From Adineta vaga (taxonomy: Eukaryota > Rotifera), in the NCBI GenBank assembly GCA_021613535.1, contig CP075493.1, positions 3,286,001 through 3,350,000 of the forward strand: a DNA stretch of 64,000 nucleotides, written 5' to 3'. Numbering within the stretch: the stretch's first letter is position 1; each line of letters opens with the position of its first letter. This document shows, in pieces, positions 25,298-40,915 of this stretch. The notes under the pieces are model-generated. The model did not search any database. It saw only the letters and a program-made list of their open reading frames with translations, and was not told where the DNA came from. The translations under genes were made by a program, and so were the position numbers.

Positions 25298-27177
25298 ATG
25301 AAATTTATGTTTACTGTTTTCATTTTATTTACTATACTTTTTTACGAAAATTCAGCACTTGATTTCGATAATTATACCTTATATATTAATCAGCTTAGTT
25401 ATGATGAAAATTTTCTTGATGAATATACTAAATGGTCATTGAAACTTTTTTCTCAATCGGATTATCTTTATGGTGATCGTCATAATCGATTCTCATGTAC
25501 TATTGACAATTTCAAGAACAATTATAGTACTCCTACATCAGTACATCAGCTTCGACCAAATGATATCAAATGTATCGGTGCGATGGGTGATAGTTTAACA
25601 ACTGGTTTAGCTGCACAAGCAATAGCTCCAACGGTTCTATTATTTGAAAGTCGAGGTAATATTTAATAAAGAAACATTTTTGTCTTATTACATATCTCTG
25701 TATTGTTTGTTTAGGTATATCTTGGTCTATTGGAGGAGATTATACCTATTCAAAATTTCCATCGATACCAAATACATTACGAGAATATAATCCAGATTTA
25801 CAAGGTTTTTCTACGACAGTTTCAATGATGTCCTCGAACGATGAAAATGCTACTGATAATGGATTGAATGTCGGTAAGTATCAGACATTGATTGATCAAT
25901 CGAATTGAATATTTTGTCTATTGCTCAAGCTAATTTCGGAGATCGTTCTATTCATATACCTTTTCAAGCTGAACTTCTTATTGATCGAATAAAAACTGAA
26001 CAATTATGTGATTGGAACAATGATTGGAAACTCATTACACTTTTTATTGGAGTAAGTTATTTGAAAATAATATATAAAAACTTCAACATACCTCTTAGGT
26101 TAATGACTTATGTAGCTTTTGTGAAGATTCTGATAGTTCTAAATCTACACCAGAACGGTATCTAATCAATGTTCGTGAAGCATTAGATACCTTATATAAA
26201 ACTCCGATGCCACGTACATTAGTCAATTTAGTACTTCCATCTGATGTTCGTAGTATTCAAGAACGTACTAATGGTGGATATGTTTGTCAATTACTTTTAA
26301 AACGAATATGTCCATGTGCTGCTTTTCCAACAGTACAACAAGCAAAGATATTGAATGATTACATTAAACAATATCATCAGTTACTAATAAAATTGATTAA
26401 TAGTGGTCGATATGATGAACGTGATGATTTTACTGTTGTTATTCAACCATTTATGACGAACATAGATCTACCATCGAAAGATAATCAAAATATTGATTTT
26501 AGTTATTTTGCACCGGATTGCTTTCATTTTAGTGGTATGTTCGTATTCTCTTAATATAAGTGAATCAATCATTTATCTTAGGTAAAGGCCATTCTCTAGC
26601 AGCACTTTCATTATGGAACAATATGTTCGAACCTGTAGGTGGTAAACACTCATCATGGTATACGAATGAATCATTAAAATGTCCAACAAAAGAATATCCA
26701 TATATATTCACATCAAAAAATTCAGCAAAAGCTTTGAATGAGCTTAAACATACCACACGAATGCAGACAACGAAAACAATCCAAACATCAAAAGCACAGA
26801 CATCAACAATGCAGAAATCAACAATGATGAGTAATATCTCGAGAACTATTACGGTTGCTAAATATCATCATGAAGACAAAGAGACGACTCCAAAATCATC
26901 GATGAATAGAAAACAAATATTCGGTCTCACTGTTCTTTCAATAGCTATTGTGATTATTATTGTATCGATAATTAGACGTCAAACGGGTACTCGTATGGTC
27001 AATTCTCCATTTGCACAACGTGATTTTACTAGTTTTCATAATCCACAACGCGTAGATGGTGATGATGAAGATGATGATGGTGATGCAGAAGTTTGGAATC
27101 GACCTAATACAGACGCAGTTTATTTGGATGATGATAAAACAACGAAAACACATGGTACACGTATCGCATTTGAATAA
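25298..27177 (+). CDS. PLB1: Phospholipase B1-like GDSL lipase, membrane-anchored
   Basis: SGNH/GDSL hydrolase of the phospholipase B family, hydrolysing both acyl chains of phospholipids at the cell surface. Five exons (25298-25655, 25715-25873, 25930-26051, 26099-26534, 26582-27177) give 556 residues. A hydrophobic signal peptide starts at MKFMFTVFIL. Catalytic blocks are intact: GDSLTTG with the Ser nucleophile, GVNDLC (block III Asn) formed across a splice junction, and DCFHFSGKGH with the catalytic Asp/His. A Thr/Ser-rich stalk precedes a transmembrane segment (GLTVLSIAIVIIIVSII) and an acidic cytoplasmic tail. There is a single catalytic unit, whereas vertebrate PLB1 has four repeats. 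The ATG at 25298 is chosen because it gives the signal peptide. Confidence 0.93.
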
Positions 27178-27645
27178 AGTTTTTATATACTGTTTTTTTT
27201 ATCTGAAAATTAAGAATAAAAGGTTTGATATTGTGAAGTGTGTAGCATTTGTACGCTATCAACACAATAGTCATAGTATCTATACAAAATCATTCATTTA
27301 GCTGATTCTGTATGTTTTTCTGTTCGCTTGCGACAACTATGAACACATCGTTTTCTGATTGGTGGAAAAGAAAAAAACTTGAAGTAAAAAAGGAAAAGAA
27401 AAACTTCAATTCCGATATTTTCTGTCAGACTTCGCTGTTTATTTTGATGCCGACAACAGTTACCGGAACCTGTTTGTATCGTCTGATTTTCCTTCTTATT
27501 GATGTCGTTAATGTACGTGTTGATATTCATTCTTGTTTTCTCTTCTTTCCGCTTTTTTTTCTTATTTACGATTTTTTTCTCGAAGACGAAGATGACTAAT
27601 AATGACAAGCAAATGATATACAATCACATTTTCTTTTTTTTGTAG
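27178..27645. other. Intergenic region; 5' end of the Nedd4-like gene expected here
   Basis: The first coding exon of the following HECT ligase should be here or nearby, because the exon at 27646 contains no initiator. An open frame from about 27349 (MNTSFSDWWK) is a weak candidate with no family support. Confidence 0.4.
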
Positions 27646-31625
<3,980 letters not shown>

Positions 31626-32246
31626 TCTGAACAATGTTTCTCTATATTATTTTTCGATATTTCTTTATACATAAACTATAGTTGAAAGTCTTTCCTCTAC
31701 ATTCTTTTTCCGATGTTATACTTCGCTTATATTCCCTTAGATTGTCTATGTACAATAAACTAAGCAAGAGAGCATGTGCAAACTTTTTCGTCTATTTTAT
31801 GTTTATGTACAGTGAACAACATGAACTAACTAACAAAAATGAGATTTACTTATTTATCATACTTCGCATAGTTTCTGTTATTTATTTTTCTCTTCATGAT
31901 TTTGTTTTTGTTCTTATGTATTTTGCATATCTGCTCGAAACGTATATATATATCAAAGAGTTTATATGTTATCTTTTACCTTCTTTTACAGTTATATAAC
32001 AACTCCTGTTAGCCACTGTGGATCGAGATTTTCTTTCTTTCTTTCTTTTGTTGTTGTTGTTGTTGTTATTATTTCTTCTGCTTATGTATATTTAAACAAA
32101 TGAAAGTATATGGATGACGATGATGATGCCAAATATGTTCTTTATCGAAAGATAGCTAAAGGAAATTAGATTGATATCACTTTACAAGTACATAGAATGA
32201 AAAAAGGAAAATGTTAAATTTCAGCTTTAGATTATTTTGAATTGAT
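31626..32246. other. Intergenic region, no gene seen
   Basis: Holds the 3' UTR of the Nedd4-like gene, a (TTTC)n plus (TTG)n low-complexity stretch near 32032-32068 and the 5' region of the first TSPO gene. No exon supported. Confidence 0.55.
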
Positions 32247-32931
32247 ATGACTTGGTCACCTTTGATCGGTTGGGTATTATTACCACAAATTGGTGGTATT
32301 CTAGGTGGCCTTGCAACTGCAACACAAATCAAAACTTGGTATGAGGTAAAATTTATCTATCTATGACTAATTAAAAGAGAAAATATCATTTGATGTTCTC
32401 GAAATAGAAATTATTGAAACCATCATGGCGACCACCAAATGCAGTTTTTGGTCCAGCTTGGACAATAATTTATCTTCTTATGGGCATTGCTTCGTATTTA
32501 GTAGCTCGAGATGGTAAAGGATCAGTTCGAACATTGACATTAACATTTTATTTCATTCAATTATTCTTAAATTGGTCATGGTCACCAGTTTTCTTTCTTT
32601 TGCATCAATTAGGAGCTGTAAGTCAAAACATATCAGTTATATTCCTATTTAAAAACATTCGTTTTAGGCAGTAGTGATTATACTTGTTTTATTTATTAAC
32701 ATTTTCATTTGTATTTTACAATTTTGGCATATTAATTCCTATGCTGGAATGTTAATGATCCCTTATCTCATTTGGGTCGGATATGGTAAGCATTTTTTCA
32801 CATATTTTACTATCTAATTTTTGTTAATTATAGCATCAGCATTGACTATTGCCATATGGCAATTAAATTCACCTTATGCTCAACCACCACCACGTCGTTC
32901 GAGACCAAAAGTTGATCCATATGAACAATAA
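32247..32931 (+). CDS. TSPO: Translocator protein TSPO, copy 1
   Basis: Outer-mitochondrial-membrane TspO/MBR protein that binds porphyrins and cholesterol-type ligands. Exons 32247-32345, 32408-32617, 32668-32785 and 32834-32931 join in phase to 174 residues, close to the family's usual 160-170. Five hydrophobic segments are visible. Family motifs: KPSWRPPNAVFGPAWTIIYL, LMGIASYLV, then LNWSWSPVFF. The tail is Pro/Arg-rich (QPPPRRSRPK). Directly followed by a second copy only 95 bp downstream in the same orientation. Confidence 0.95.
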
Positions 32932-33026
32932 TTTTTCTTTCATTTTTCATTGTTTTTGCTATTTGTTTATTATAACAGATCTATATATGTCTATTCTCGC
33001 TTATAGATTTTTCGATCTTTTTTACT

Positions 33027-33699
33027 ATGAGCTTTTCGAAGATAGCACTTGGATTAACATTTCTACCTCATATAGGTAAATTTATACATGTACCTTTTAT
33101 TAAAAAAACATTATATTGTATTTTTTTATATAGGTGGTATTGTTGGTGGATTAATTACTCGAAATAATGTAAAACAATGGTATGTAATGCATGGGAAGGA
33201 AAACCAGAATATGACTTCGTTGTTCTATATAGGTATGAAACATTGGATCGACCACCATGGAGACCACCTAATTGGGCTTTTGGACCTGTTTGGACAAGTT
33301 TGTATACAATGATGGGTTATGCATCTTATCTTATTTATCGTGATGGTATTGGTCAAAGTCGAGAACGTGCTCTGACACTTTATGGTTCACAACTTCTCTT
33401 AAATTGGCTTTGGACACCTATCTTTTTCGGTTATCATAAATTAGGATTGGTATATTTAAGATTATTATAGAAAATATTCAAATATTTATCTCTTTTTTTT
33501 CTCTTTCTCTTAATATTCATTATAGGCATTTGCTGAAATAACTTTACTCTTAGCTAATATTGGTTTATGTATCAATGCATTCTATCCAATTAATCGTACA
33601 GCTGCCTATCTCTTAGTACCTTATTTTGGTTGGGTATCATTAGCAACAACATTATCATATTCCATTTGGCAACGAAATAAAGACAAAAAAAGAAATTAA
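33027..33699 (+). CDS. TSPO: Translocator protein TSPO, copy 2
   Basis: Second TspO/MBR protein. Exons 33027-33075, 33134-33179, 33233-33449 and 33526-33699 give 161 residues. Motifs: [33 protein letters not shown] and [10 protein letters not shown], ending KDKKRN. The junction before [10 protein letters not shown] uses a gtatgt donor that splits the Trp codon. Compared with copy 1 the intron in the N-terminal coding part differs, one TSPO intron (after the LG[LA] position) is shared, and the protein is strongly diverged, so the duplication is old. An upstream Met is not excluded, but this one yields the expected family N-terminus. Confidence 0.92.
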
Positions 33700-34016
33700 T
33701 GTACTTTTTCTTTTTTCTCCTCTAATAAACTTAAGAGTATCCAGTTAAAGCGATTCATCTCTTTCATCATTAGTGTAATTCGATACTTTACATAAGATCT
33801 GCAGATAGAAAAGAGTCCTATGAATTTCAATTTAATTTTTAATGGATAAGTTCGAAGAAAGTACGATTTCAATACATTGACTCGGGAAATCATGAGAGAT
33901 TAATTTCATATTGAATTTCTTTATTAATAATAGAGACAAGAAAATGATACATAGATAATATGACGAAAGAAAAAAGTCAAATTAATCTTAATGTTTTCAA
34001 TTCTGACGTAATGAAT
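33700..34016. other. Convergent intergenic region
   Basis: About 317 bp between the stop of TSPO copy 2 and the stop of the GPCR gene. AT-rich 3' UTR sequence of both; nothing else seen. Confidence 0.6.
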
Positions 34017-36032
34017 TCATTGAACTAATGTTAATGAAGATGCTTTCTTTTGATTACGTCGAATTTTCTGTTGAAATAATGTGACAATCTGTTTAACTGC
34101 ATGACTCATGACACAATAACATATTGGATTAATGGCTGAGTTTGATAATGAGAATAATTGAAAAATAGGATTAACATATAGTACAAGAAACATTTTCTTA
34201 TCTGTATTTGAAGCATATGATGAATAGATCGCATCAGAATTCGATATTGTACTATTAGTATATGTATTTTCAAGTAAATATGTATTGGATGTTGCATCAA
34301 TATAAATCGATAGAATATGTATCGGAAGTCGTGTAATGAAGAAAACAATGACTACAAGAGAAGAAAAGTAATTGAAAATCAAAGTTCTTGTTTCTTTTTC
34401 TCGTTTGTTACCTAGCGTAATGAGTAATTTAACAACTCGACGACGACTATGTAAAAATCGACTTGCATGTTCAAAATCAACAACTGATCGACGTCGATGA
34501 TTATTGATATTAACCAAACGATTTTGACCTGGAATTGATGAAATACTTGAACGAAGAAGTCCACTTGTATATTGACTGATTGAATGACGTTGACGAATAG
34601 GTATTGGTCGTCCTTGAATATGTAATCGAACTGGATTATTCATATTTAATGTTGAATCATTTTCACTAAATCTTCGTAACATTGCTGGTCCTGTTGATAA
34701 TTGACGATAGTTTTGATTTTCCTGTAATAAAGTACTTCGTCGTTGTCGATTGGAGACTACTAATGAACGATAATCATCGGGATTTTGTCGATTTCGTGAA
34801 TAATCATTATTCCGATGATAATGCATATAAATTGATCGAGCTTTAGGTAATGAATTTGCTTGTATATCATTGAGAAAATCTTCTGATATTGTCGAAAATC
34901 GTGCAGCATTAAGAATTGATGTTGATAATGATGGTCGAACATTTGAATCAATAAACCAAAGTGCAAAACTTATTCGAATATAACAATATGTCATTAATGT
35001 TAATGGTAAAATAAAGAGAAGAAAAAGTAAAATAAAATCATAGACTAATCGTGCATTCATATTTCGATGCCAGTCTTCAGCACAAGCTGGTAATGTTGTA
35101 TCAAATGGATCAACAACTCGATGATGTAAACTAAGTGGTATCATAAGAAGAAATGCTAAAATCAAAACATTGATTGAAAAAAAAACATCATATTGAAAGA
35201 CAGAATTCATACAAGCAATCCATGTCATAATTATTGTTAATAATACTCGACTTGGTGTGCATAACAATTTCGAATGAATAGGTTTATGTATTGCAATAAA
35301 TCGATCAATACTAACTGAATAGAGAAATGATTTCTATAAAGAACAAATCTTTATCTTATAAAATTGTTATCTTACCAGCCATTAATGTAAAAATTGATAC
35401 AGCTACTGATGTACCTATAATAATGATCTATTTAAATTTTGAAAAAGAAAACAGATCAATATGACTTAGGTCACACTCTTGAGAATTCCTGTCAAAACAT
35501 GATAATTAGTTTATATCTGACTATGATGAAAGTTAATTGTTCCTTTTTTTCATTCATCAATAATCGGAAGATGACAAGCACGTTTCTATATCTATATATA
35601 AATGTATATTTAGAATTGAATTAATTTGCTTACGAACATCCATTGATTACTAATTTATTCTTTTGAAAAGAAATAAAAGACACAAAGTTTTTTACCTTGC
35701 ATAAATGGTACAAATCGACAAAGAAATTCGCCAAATATCCATTGTTTCTCATAATAATGATAGGCTGTTGGTGGTAGACAAATTAATGTTGCTATTAAAT
35801 CTGAGATGGCTAAATTAAGTAGAAATCGATTTGTTAAAGTTCGCATTCGTCGACGTTTTATAATCATGACAATAACGAAAATATTTGCCGTAAGACCAAT
35901 AAGAAATATGACTGCATAGGTAAAAAATAAAACACATGCAAAAATGAATGATGTTTGTGGTTGAAATTCTCTTGATGAAAATGATTTGGGTTTATGAGGA
36001 TAAGTTCCATTTGAATATATATCTTTCGACAT
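34017..36032 (-). CDS. Class A (rhodopsin-like) GPCR, peptide-receptor type
   Basis: Seven-transmembrane receptor of the plasma membrane. Exons 35696-36032, 35376-35414, 34412-35314 and 34017-34351 join in phase to 537 residues. An N-terminal NGT glycosylation site precedes TM1 (with GLTANIFVIVMII, the GN-like motif). TM2 has NLAISDLIATLICLPP, with the conserved Asp. The Cys at the top of TM3 is in FLCRFVPF. TM3 ends with SVSIDRFIAIHKP, so DRF stands in the DRY position. TM6 reads VIVFFITRLPIHIL and TM7 SNSAINPICYCVM. Intracellular loop 3 is about 150 residues, Arg/Ser-rich. The pattern resembles neuropeptide receptors; the ligand is unknown. The 39-bp exon 2 encodes part of TM3. The Met at 36032 follows a probable 5' UTR splice acceptor. 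Confidence 0.9.
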
Positions 36033-37814
36033 TGTCAAATCTAATGTAAAAAAGAAATTGAATAAGAATGAGCAATTTATAAATGACGATTTTCCTCTCG
36101 AAATCATGGAAAGAAAAGAATCGCTAACCTTGATGTTGCCGAACGTATGTACGTACGATAGTAGTAGTTTTCCTGTTGTTAATCATTGACTATTATTATG
36201 CTGATCGGTCCGAAACACAACTACTGAATATATCTCTAACTAGTTTAAGGTTTTTTTCGAGTTGAAATGAAAAAAACAGGAAGAAAAACTTTCAATGTCA
36301 TAGAAGATTCTTCAAAGGAACTGCTATTTGGATGGAGACAAAAGCTTGCATCACTCAACTTACCTTTCCTTTACCATAGGAAAAAAGAAGAATTTGAAGA
36401 GAGAAAGTGAGAAGAAAAAAGAAAATATCCTGTTGTTAACAATGATAATGATGTTTCTTGTTATTGTCGATACTCTCTAATGTTTAGTCCTATATTTCGA
36501 AATAATGCATCCACCTACGTCGATACTCTTTAACTCAGAGTTATCTACTGTTTATTAACAATTTTAATCTATATGAATATATGTATTCGAAATGCAGACA
36601 AAGAAAATATTGTCTCAATAGAAGTATCTGTTCATTAAAAAATAAGACAAGAAAAAAGACGTTATTGTAGATTAATAAATGAATGAAAATGACAGCCAGA
36701 CATGCATGTATGCGTGTGACACATGAAAACACGCAAAAATCTAATGATTTCATACTGTATCAGACGTGTTAGAATTCTAATTTCTTTAATGAAGGTTACT
36801 TTAAACTTTGACGCATAAATACTAATGAAATAATCCGGAAACCTCGATTAAACTCAGATTTCTTCGATAGGTTCAAAAGTTTTGTTTTCTCTTTTTCCCT
36901 AGTACATTCGATTCTACTCATTTTGATTATGAAAGAAAACAGAGAGAGAGAGCGAAAGACTTCTATCGAAGGTTCTGGTATCTTTATAGGGAAGAGAACT
37001 AAAAGAAATATTCATTCAGAACAGCGGGGGTTGTTGACGTAGGAGTGTCAAAAATAAGTTATTTTATCATCTATGTATAAATATATGAATAGAAGAGGAA
37101 AATATATATGATTGACAAATATTACAAATCAATTGATTCTAATATTAAAAATATTTATATACATTCTATCAATAAATGATCAAGTATGATGCAATGATTC
37201 GGAAGAAGAATATTTGCTTTTTTTCTCTCGATAAAAATAGATTATGATAGACTGTTGTTCTACTGATGTTCATTGCTTAACAATGTCGATCGGTAGAATG
37301 AATTCAATATCGTACTGTAAACTAATGAGATCAATTAAATTGAAACAAAATCATTAATCTAAGATATAAGGTTCAAAAATGATGATACCTTTACGAATAA
37401 CAAACATTCAAGATAGTTAATGATTATTTTAGTTTGTTGTAATGCTCCTTTACTACTTGTGTTACATCTGAAATCAAAATCTGATCTATTTCTTGATTCT
37501 AATTTTGAGCAAACTATCATTATTAAATGTGATTTTCTTCAAAGATACAAGGAACATTGTATCTAAATTGCTGACTGTGCGAAATGCATCCTATGGTTTC
37601 ATCATAGACAGACAGTCTATATCTCACAATGAGCGACACTGAACAACGCCATCTGTTATTTCAATTTCAAATCTGTAATTTGTCAGAATATTACCATTCA
37701 GACATTTCCAAGAATATTTGTTTTATTTTGGATATGGACACATAGACAGTCAAAAAAAGTCTATCATTGTGCTGACGTGGATAGTATATTAAATTAAATT
37801 TATTGATTACAGAA
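36033..37814. other. Large intergenic region between divergent genes
   Basis: About 1.8 kb between the GPCR (-) and PRRC1 (+). AT-rich with no supported exon; a splice acceptor (gattacag) immediately precedes the PRRC1 start at 37815, so a 5' UTR exon of PRRC1 probably lies here. Confidence 0.5.
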
Positions 37815-40020
37815 ATGGAAAATATTGCTCTTAGCGATTCAAATGATGATATAACTAGCGAAACTCTCAGAGATGAAAGTTTATCACGACCACCTCCAGC
37901 AATGTTTTCTCAACAGCAGCATGTCACATCAGAATTACAAGATGCAGCTAATACAGATGTAACGAAAGGTAAGAGATTCTTTCTTAAAATACGATTTTTT
38001 ATTTCAATTTCGATTGTTATTTTCAAGCTTCATTTGTGCCATCTGCTGATACTCCATTTAAACCTCTTTTTCCTGCACCAGTAAATTCATCTCAGTTTTC
38101 ATCAAATAGTTCCCCACTGTTATTTCAACAAAGAGGATATAATATTCCTACATCGACAGTAAATCCACTACTACAATCACCATCATCCGTTCCGCAATTA
38201 CCATCGGCATTAATTCAACCTGCACTTCGTCCACCGATGGCTCCAAGTGCTTTTCAACCACCTACATCAGCATTTACACCATTGAATCCAGCTAATGGTC
38301 AACCGTCAATATCATTAATTCAACCAAAACTAACCATTGGAAATCAACCTACTCCACTTATACAACCAGGTCAATTTCCACTACCAAGATTACCGACAAC
38401 ACAAGGTATAGAAACAATAAATGCTCCACTATCGATGATAATACCACCTCCAACACAAGATATACCAATTACACAATCTGATACACACTTCGTTCCTCCT
38501 CCACCTCCACCTCCACCAACAGATCTCAATCGTCCAGTACCTCCTCCACCTTCTCAACAAATTGGCACATGTAAGTAAATTTCATCTTTGTCAATAGAAA
38601 AACTCAAGATGTCTTTCCTTTTTTCAGCAGCAACTAATCCATTTAGTGCTCGTGCTTCATTAACGGAACGTATCTATCCAAGTATGCCAATATCACAAGC
38701 TCCACTTCAACCACAACAATTACCTCCACCGATTAGTTTTCAACAACAACAAAATCCTTTATCGGCGCCAGTAAATACTATGTTTGTTCCACCACCACCT
38801 GTAGCTAATACAACGATGCCAAATATTTATTCAGGGTAAATAATTGAATCTGACAATTAAGTCAACGATCAAGATTCTGTTTTTTCTTAATTCTAGAACT
38901 GATACAAATATGTATAATCCGGGTTATCAATCTCCAGGTTAGTTTGTAAATTCAAATTTTAAATTGACTAAATTTGATATCATTATAGGTGAAGTCAATC
39001 CAACACCGTGGTCAAATTATCCACCACAACCGCCAGTGGCAATAGCAGCAGGTTATGATCATCAGCAGCAACAACAACAGCAAGATTTTTCATCGAGTAA
39101 TCCAAGTGGTATCTGGGGTTGGATTAGTAATAATAAAATGTTAGCAACAGTGGTTGAAAAAGCTAAGGTAAACTCATAGTTAGATTAAGATGAAAAGCAA
39201 ATTTAACATCAATGATATTTGTAGACTGGTATCGAAACAGTTATTACAACAGTTGATCCTCAAATGAAACAATATATTCGTAAGTGTTTCGTTTTTCCAC
39301 TTTATTTTAAGAGATTTTACATAATTTTTGTTTTTCAGAACCAGGTCATGATGTTCATATCGTTGTTACATCAGCGAAAGATGTGAAACTTACACCTGTA
39401 CGTGATGCATTTACACACGTATTTGGTCGAGCAACTACTCAAGGGATTGTAAGTTCTCTGAAAATACTTTCGAATAATTTGCATTACATTGTATTTCGTA
39501 GGGTGTTCAATCGAATGTTGCTCCACAACCAATAGGTTTTGAAGCTGGATTTAAAGGTTTGACCCTTTTTTTCTTTTAACAACAATGAAATATGTCTATT
39601 ATAATAGGTGCACAACAACGTATTGAAAATCTTCGTCGTCAAAATGTTGTTCATCCTGATCAATGTATTGTATCAATTGAGAATTTCATTGCTGAACTTG
39701 TTCCAGATATGTATTTTGATCTTGGTTATGTTCTTTTATCTGATCCATTAAATTCCATTGAATTACATCTATTTACTCAAGCGATTCCCGTACCTATTGA
39801 ATATGTCTATCAAGCACGTGATCGTACACCAGCAGATTATCCATTAAAATGGAGTGGTTATATGGTAACAATCGGAGAAATGCTTCATTCACAAATGCCA
39901 TTCGTTAATCCAGAAGATTGGCATGAAATGATGAGTGGAACATCGCGACGAGAAATTATCTATGCAACATGTAAAACTCTTGCATGTATGTATAAACAAA
40001 GATTAAATCGAAAACAATAA
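37815..40020 (+). CDS. PRRC1: PRRC1 (proline-rich coiled-coil 1) protein
   Basis: Golgi/ER-exit-site-associated protein family; reported in mammals to affect COPII function. About nine exons. The N-terminal half is Pro/Gln-rich low complexity with PPPPPPP runs (38027-38840). The C-terminal half is the conserved PRRC1 domain: SGIWGWISNNKMLATVVEKA, then ETVITTVDPQMKQYI, DVHIVVTSAKDVKLTPVRDA, NVAPQPIGFEAGFKGAQQRI, SIENFIAELVPDMYFD and SRREIIYATCKTLACMYKQR, ending at 40020. This matches the animal PRRC1 order and length of the C-terminal domain. The start is placed at the first Met after the acceptor at about 37812. Confidence 0.94.
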
Positions 40021-40915
40021 CACTTATATCTCTTTTTTATGATTCTATTCAAATTTATTCTTTCTTTTTAAACGAAACACACACACACACACATAAAAAA
40101 AAGATATTTATATTGTGAAATTTATCTTTTCTTGCACTTATATATGTTCGTTTTTTCTCAATATGTTATTCAATTAGATAAAAATGAAAAAAAAACAGAA
40201 TATTAATGTTAATATATAATCTATTGAATCTTGTTAAAACATTAAAGCAAAAATATTTCGTAACGAATTCTGATTTGAATCGTTTCTAAAAATAGTCAAT
40301 GACTCGGAGGTCTACAAATTTTTATTCATTTCAATTAGTCTTATGAGTCATTCATGAAAACTAGATCTCTTCTGTAAGTATGAGTTATTAAATGTAAAAA
40401 TCATGCATAGAGGTTTATCTTTTTCCAAATAGAGTGAATGAATCATTGTAATTCAAGTCCATTTTCTTTTGTATAAAAGACAAAATATTTTCACAACATG
40501 TTATTTTTTCATCAGTCTCAATACTTTTCAAAATGTGATGTTATTCTTATTTCGTCTTTCGCCATAGGTTAAATTTACTTTAGTTGTTAGGAAGGAATGA
40601 TCGATGAATCTCGCTTGAGTATATCGAAAATTGGACTCTACTCATCTGCATCATATCTCGACGATTGACTATAGTGACATCTCTTTATATTTTTATTGTC
40701 AAAATATGAATCGTTTTTCAAGCTAAATTAATACCACTGCCATATATTTTTTTTGTTCATTACACTAGTGATTAAGTAGACGTAATATCTACAGATAAGA
40801 TAGTCTAGTCATTTCAATGGCTATTGTAATTGACATATCAAAATGTTGTTGGCTGTCAAATTCGGACACGAATATTGATAATAAATATTTATTGCATGAT
40901 TTAAGATTTGTGAAA
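40021..40915. other. Intergenic region, no gene seen
   Basis: Contains an AC microsatellite (about 40077-40093) and AT-rich sequence. An in-frame extension of the WASP-like first exon upstream to about 40817 exists (MAIVIDISKC) but has no family support. Confidence 0.5.

Noticed and set aside
27349-27516. Open frame starting MNTSFSDWWK as the first exon of the Nedd4-like gene
   Set aside because: The frame is low-complexity Lys-rich, and its donors do not give the phase needed by the exon at 27646. No Nedd4 N-terminus resembles it.
40817-40915. Upstream extension of the WASP-like protein (MAIVIDISKC...)
   Set aside because: Family N-termini start close to the WH1 domain, and the Met at 40916 gives this.
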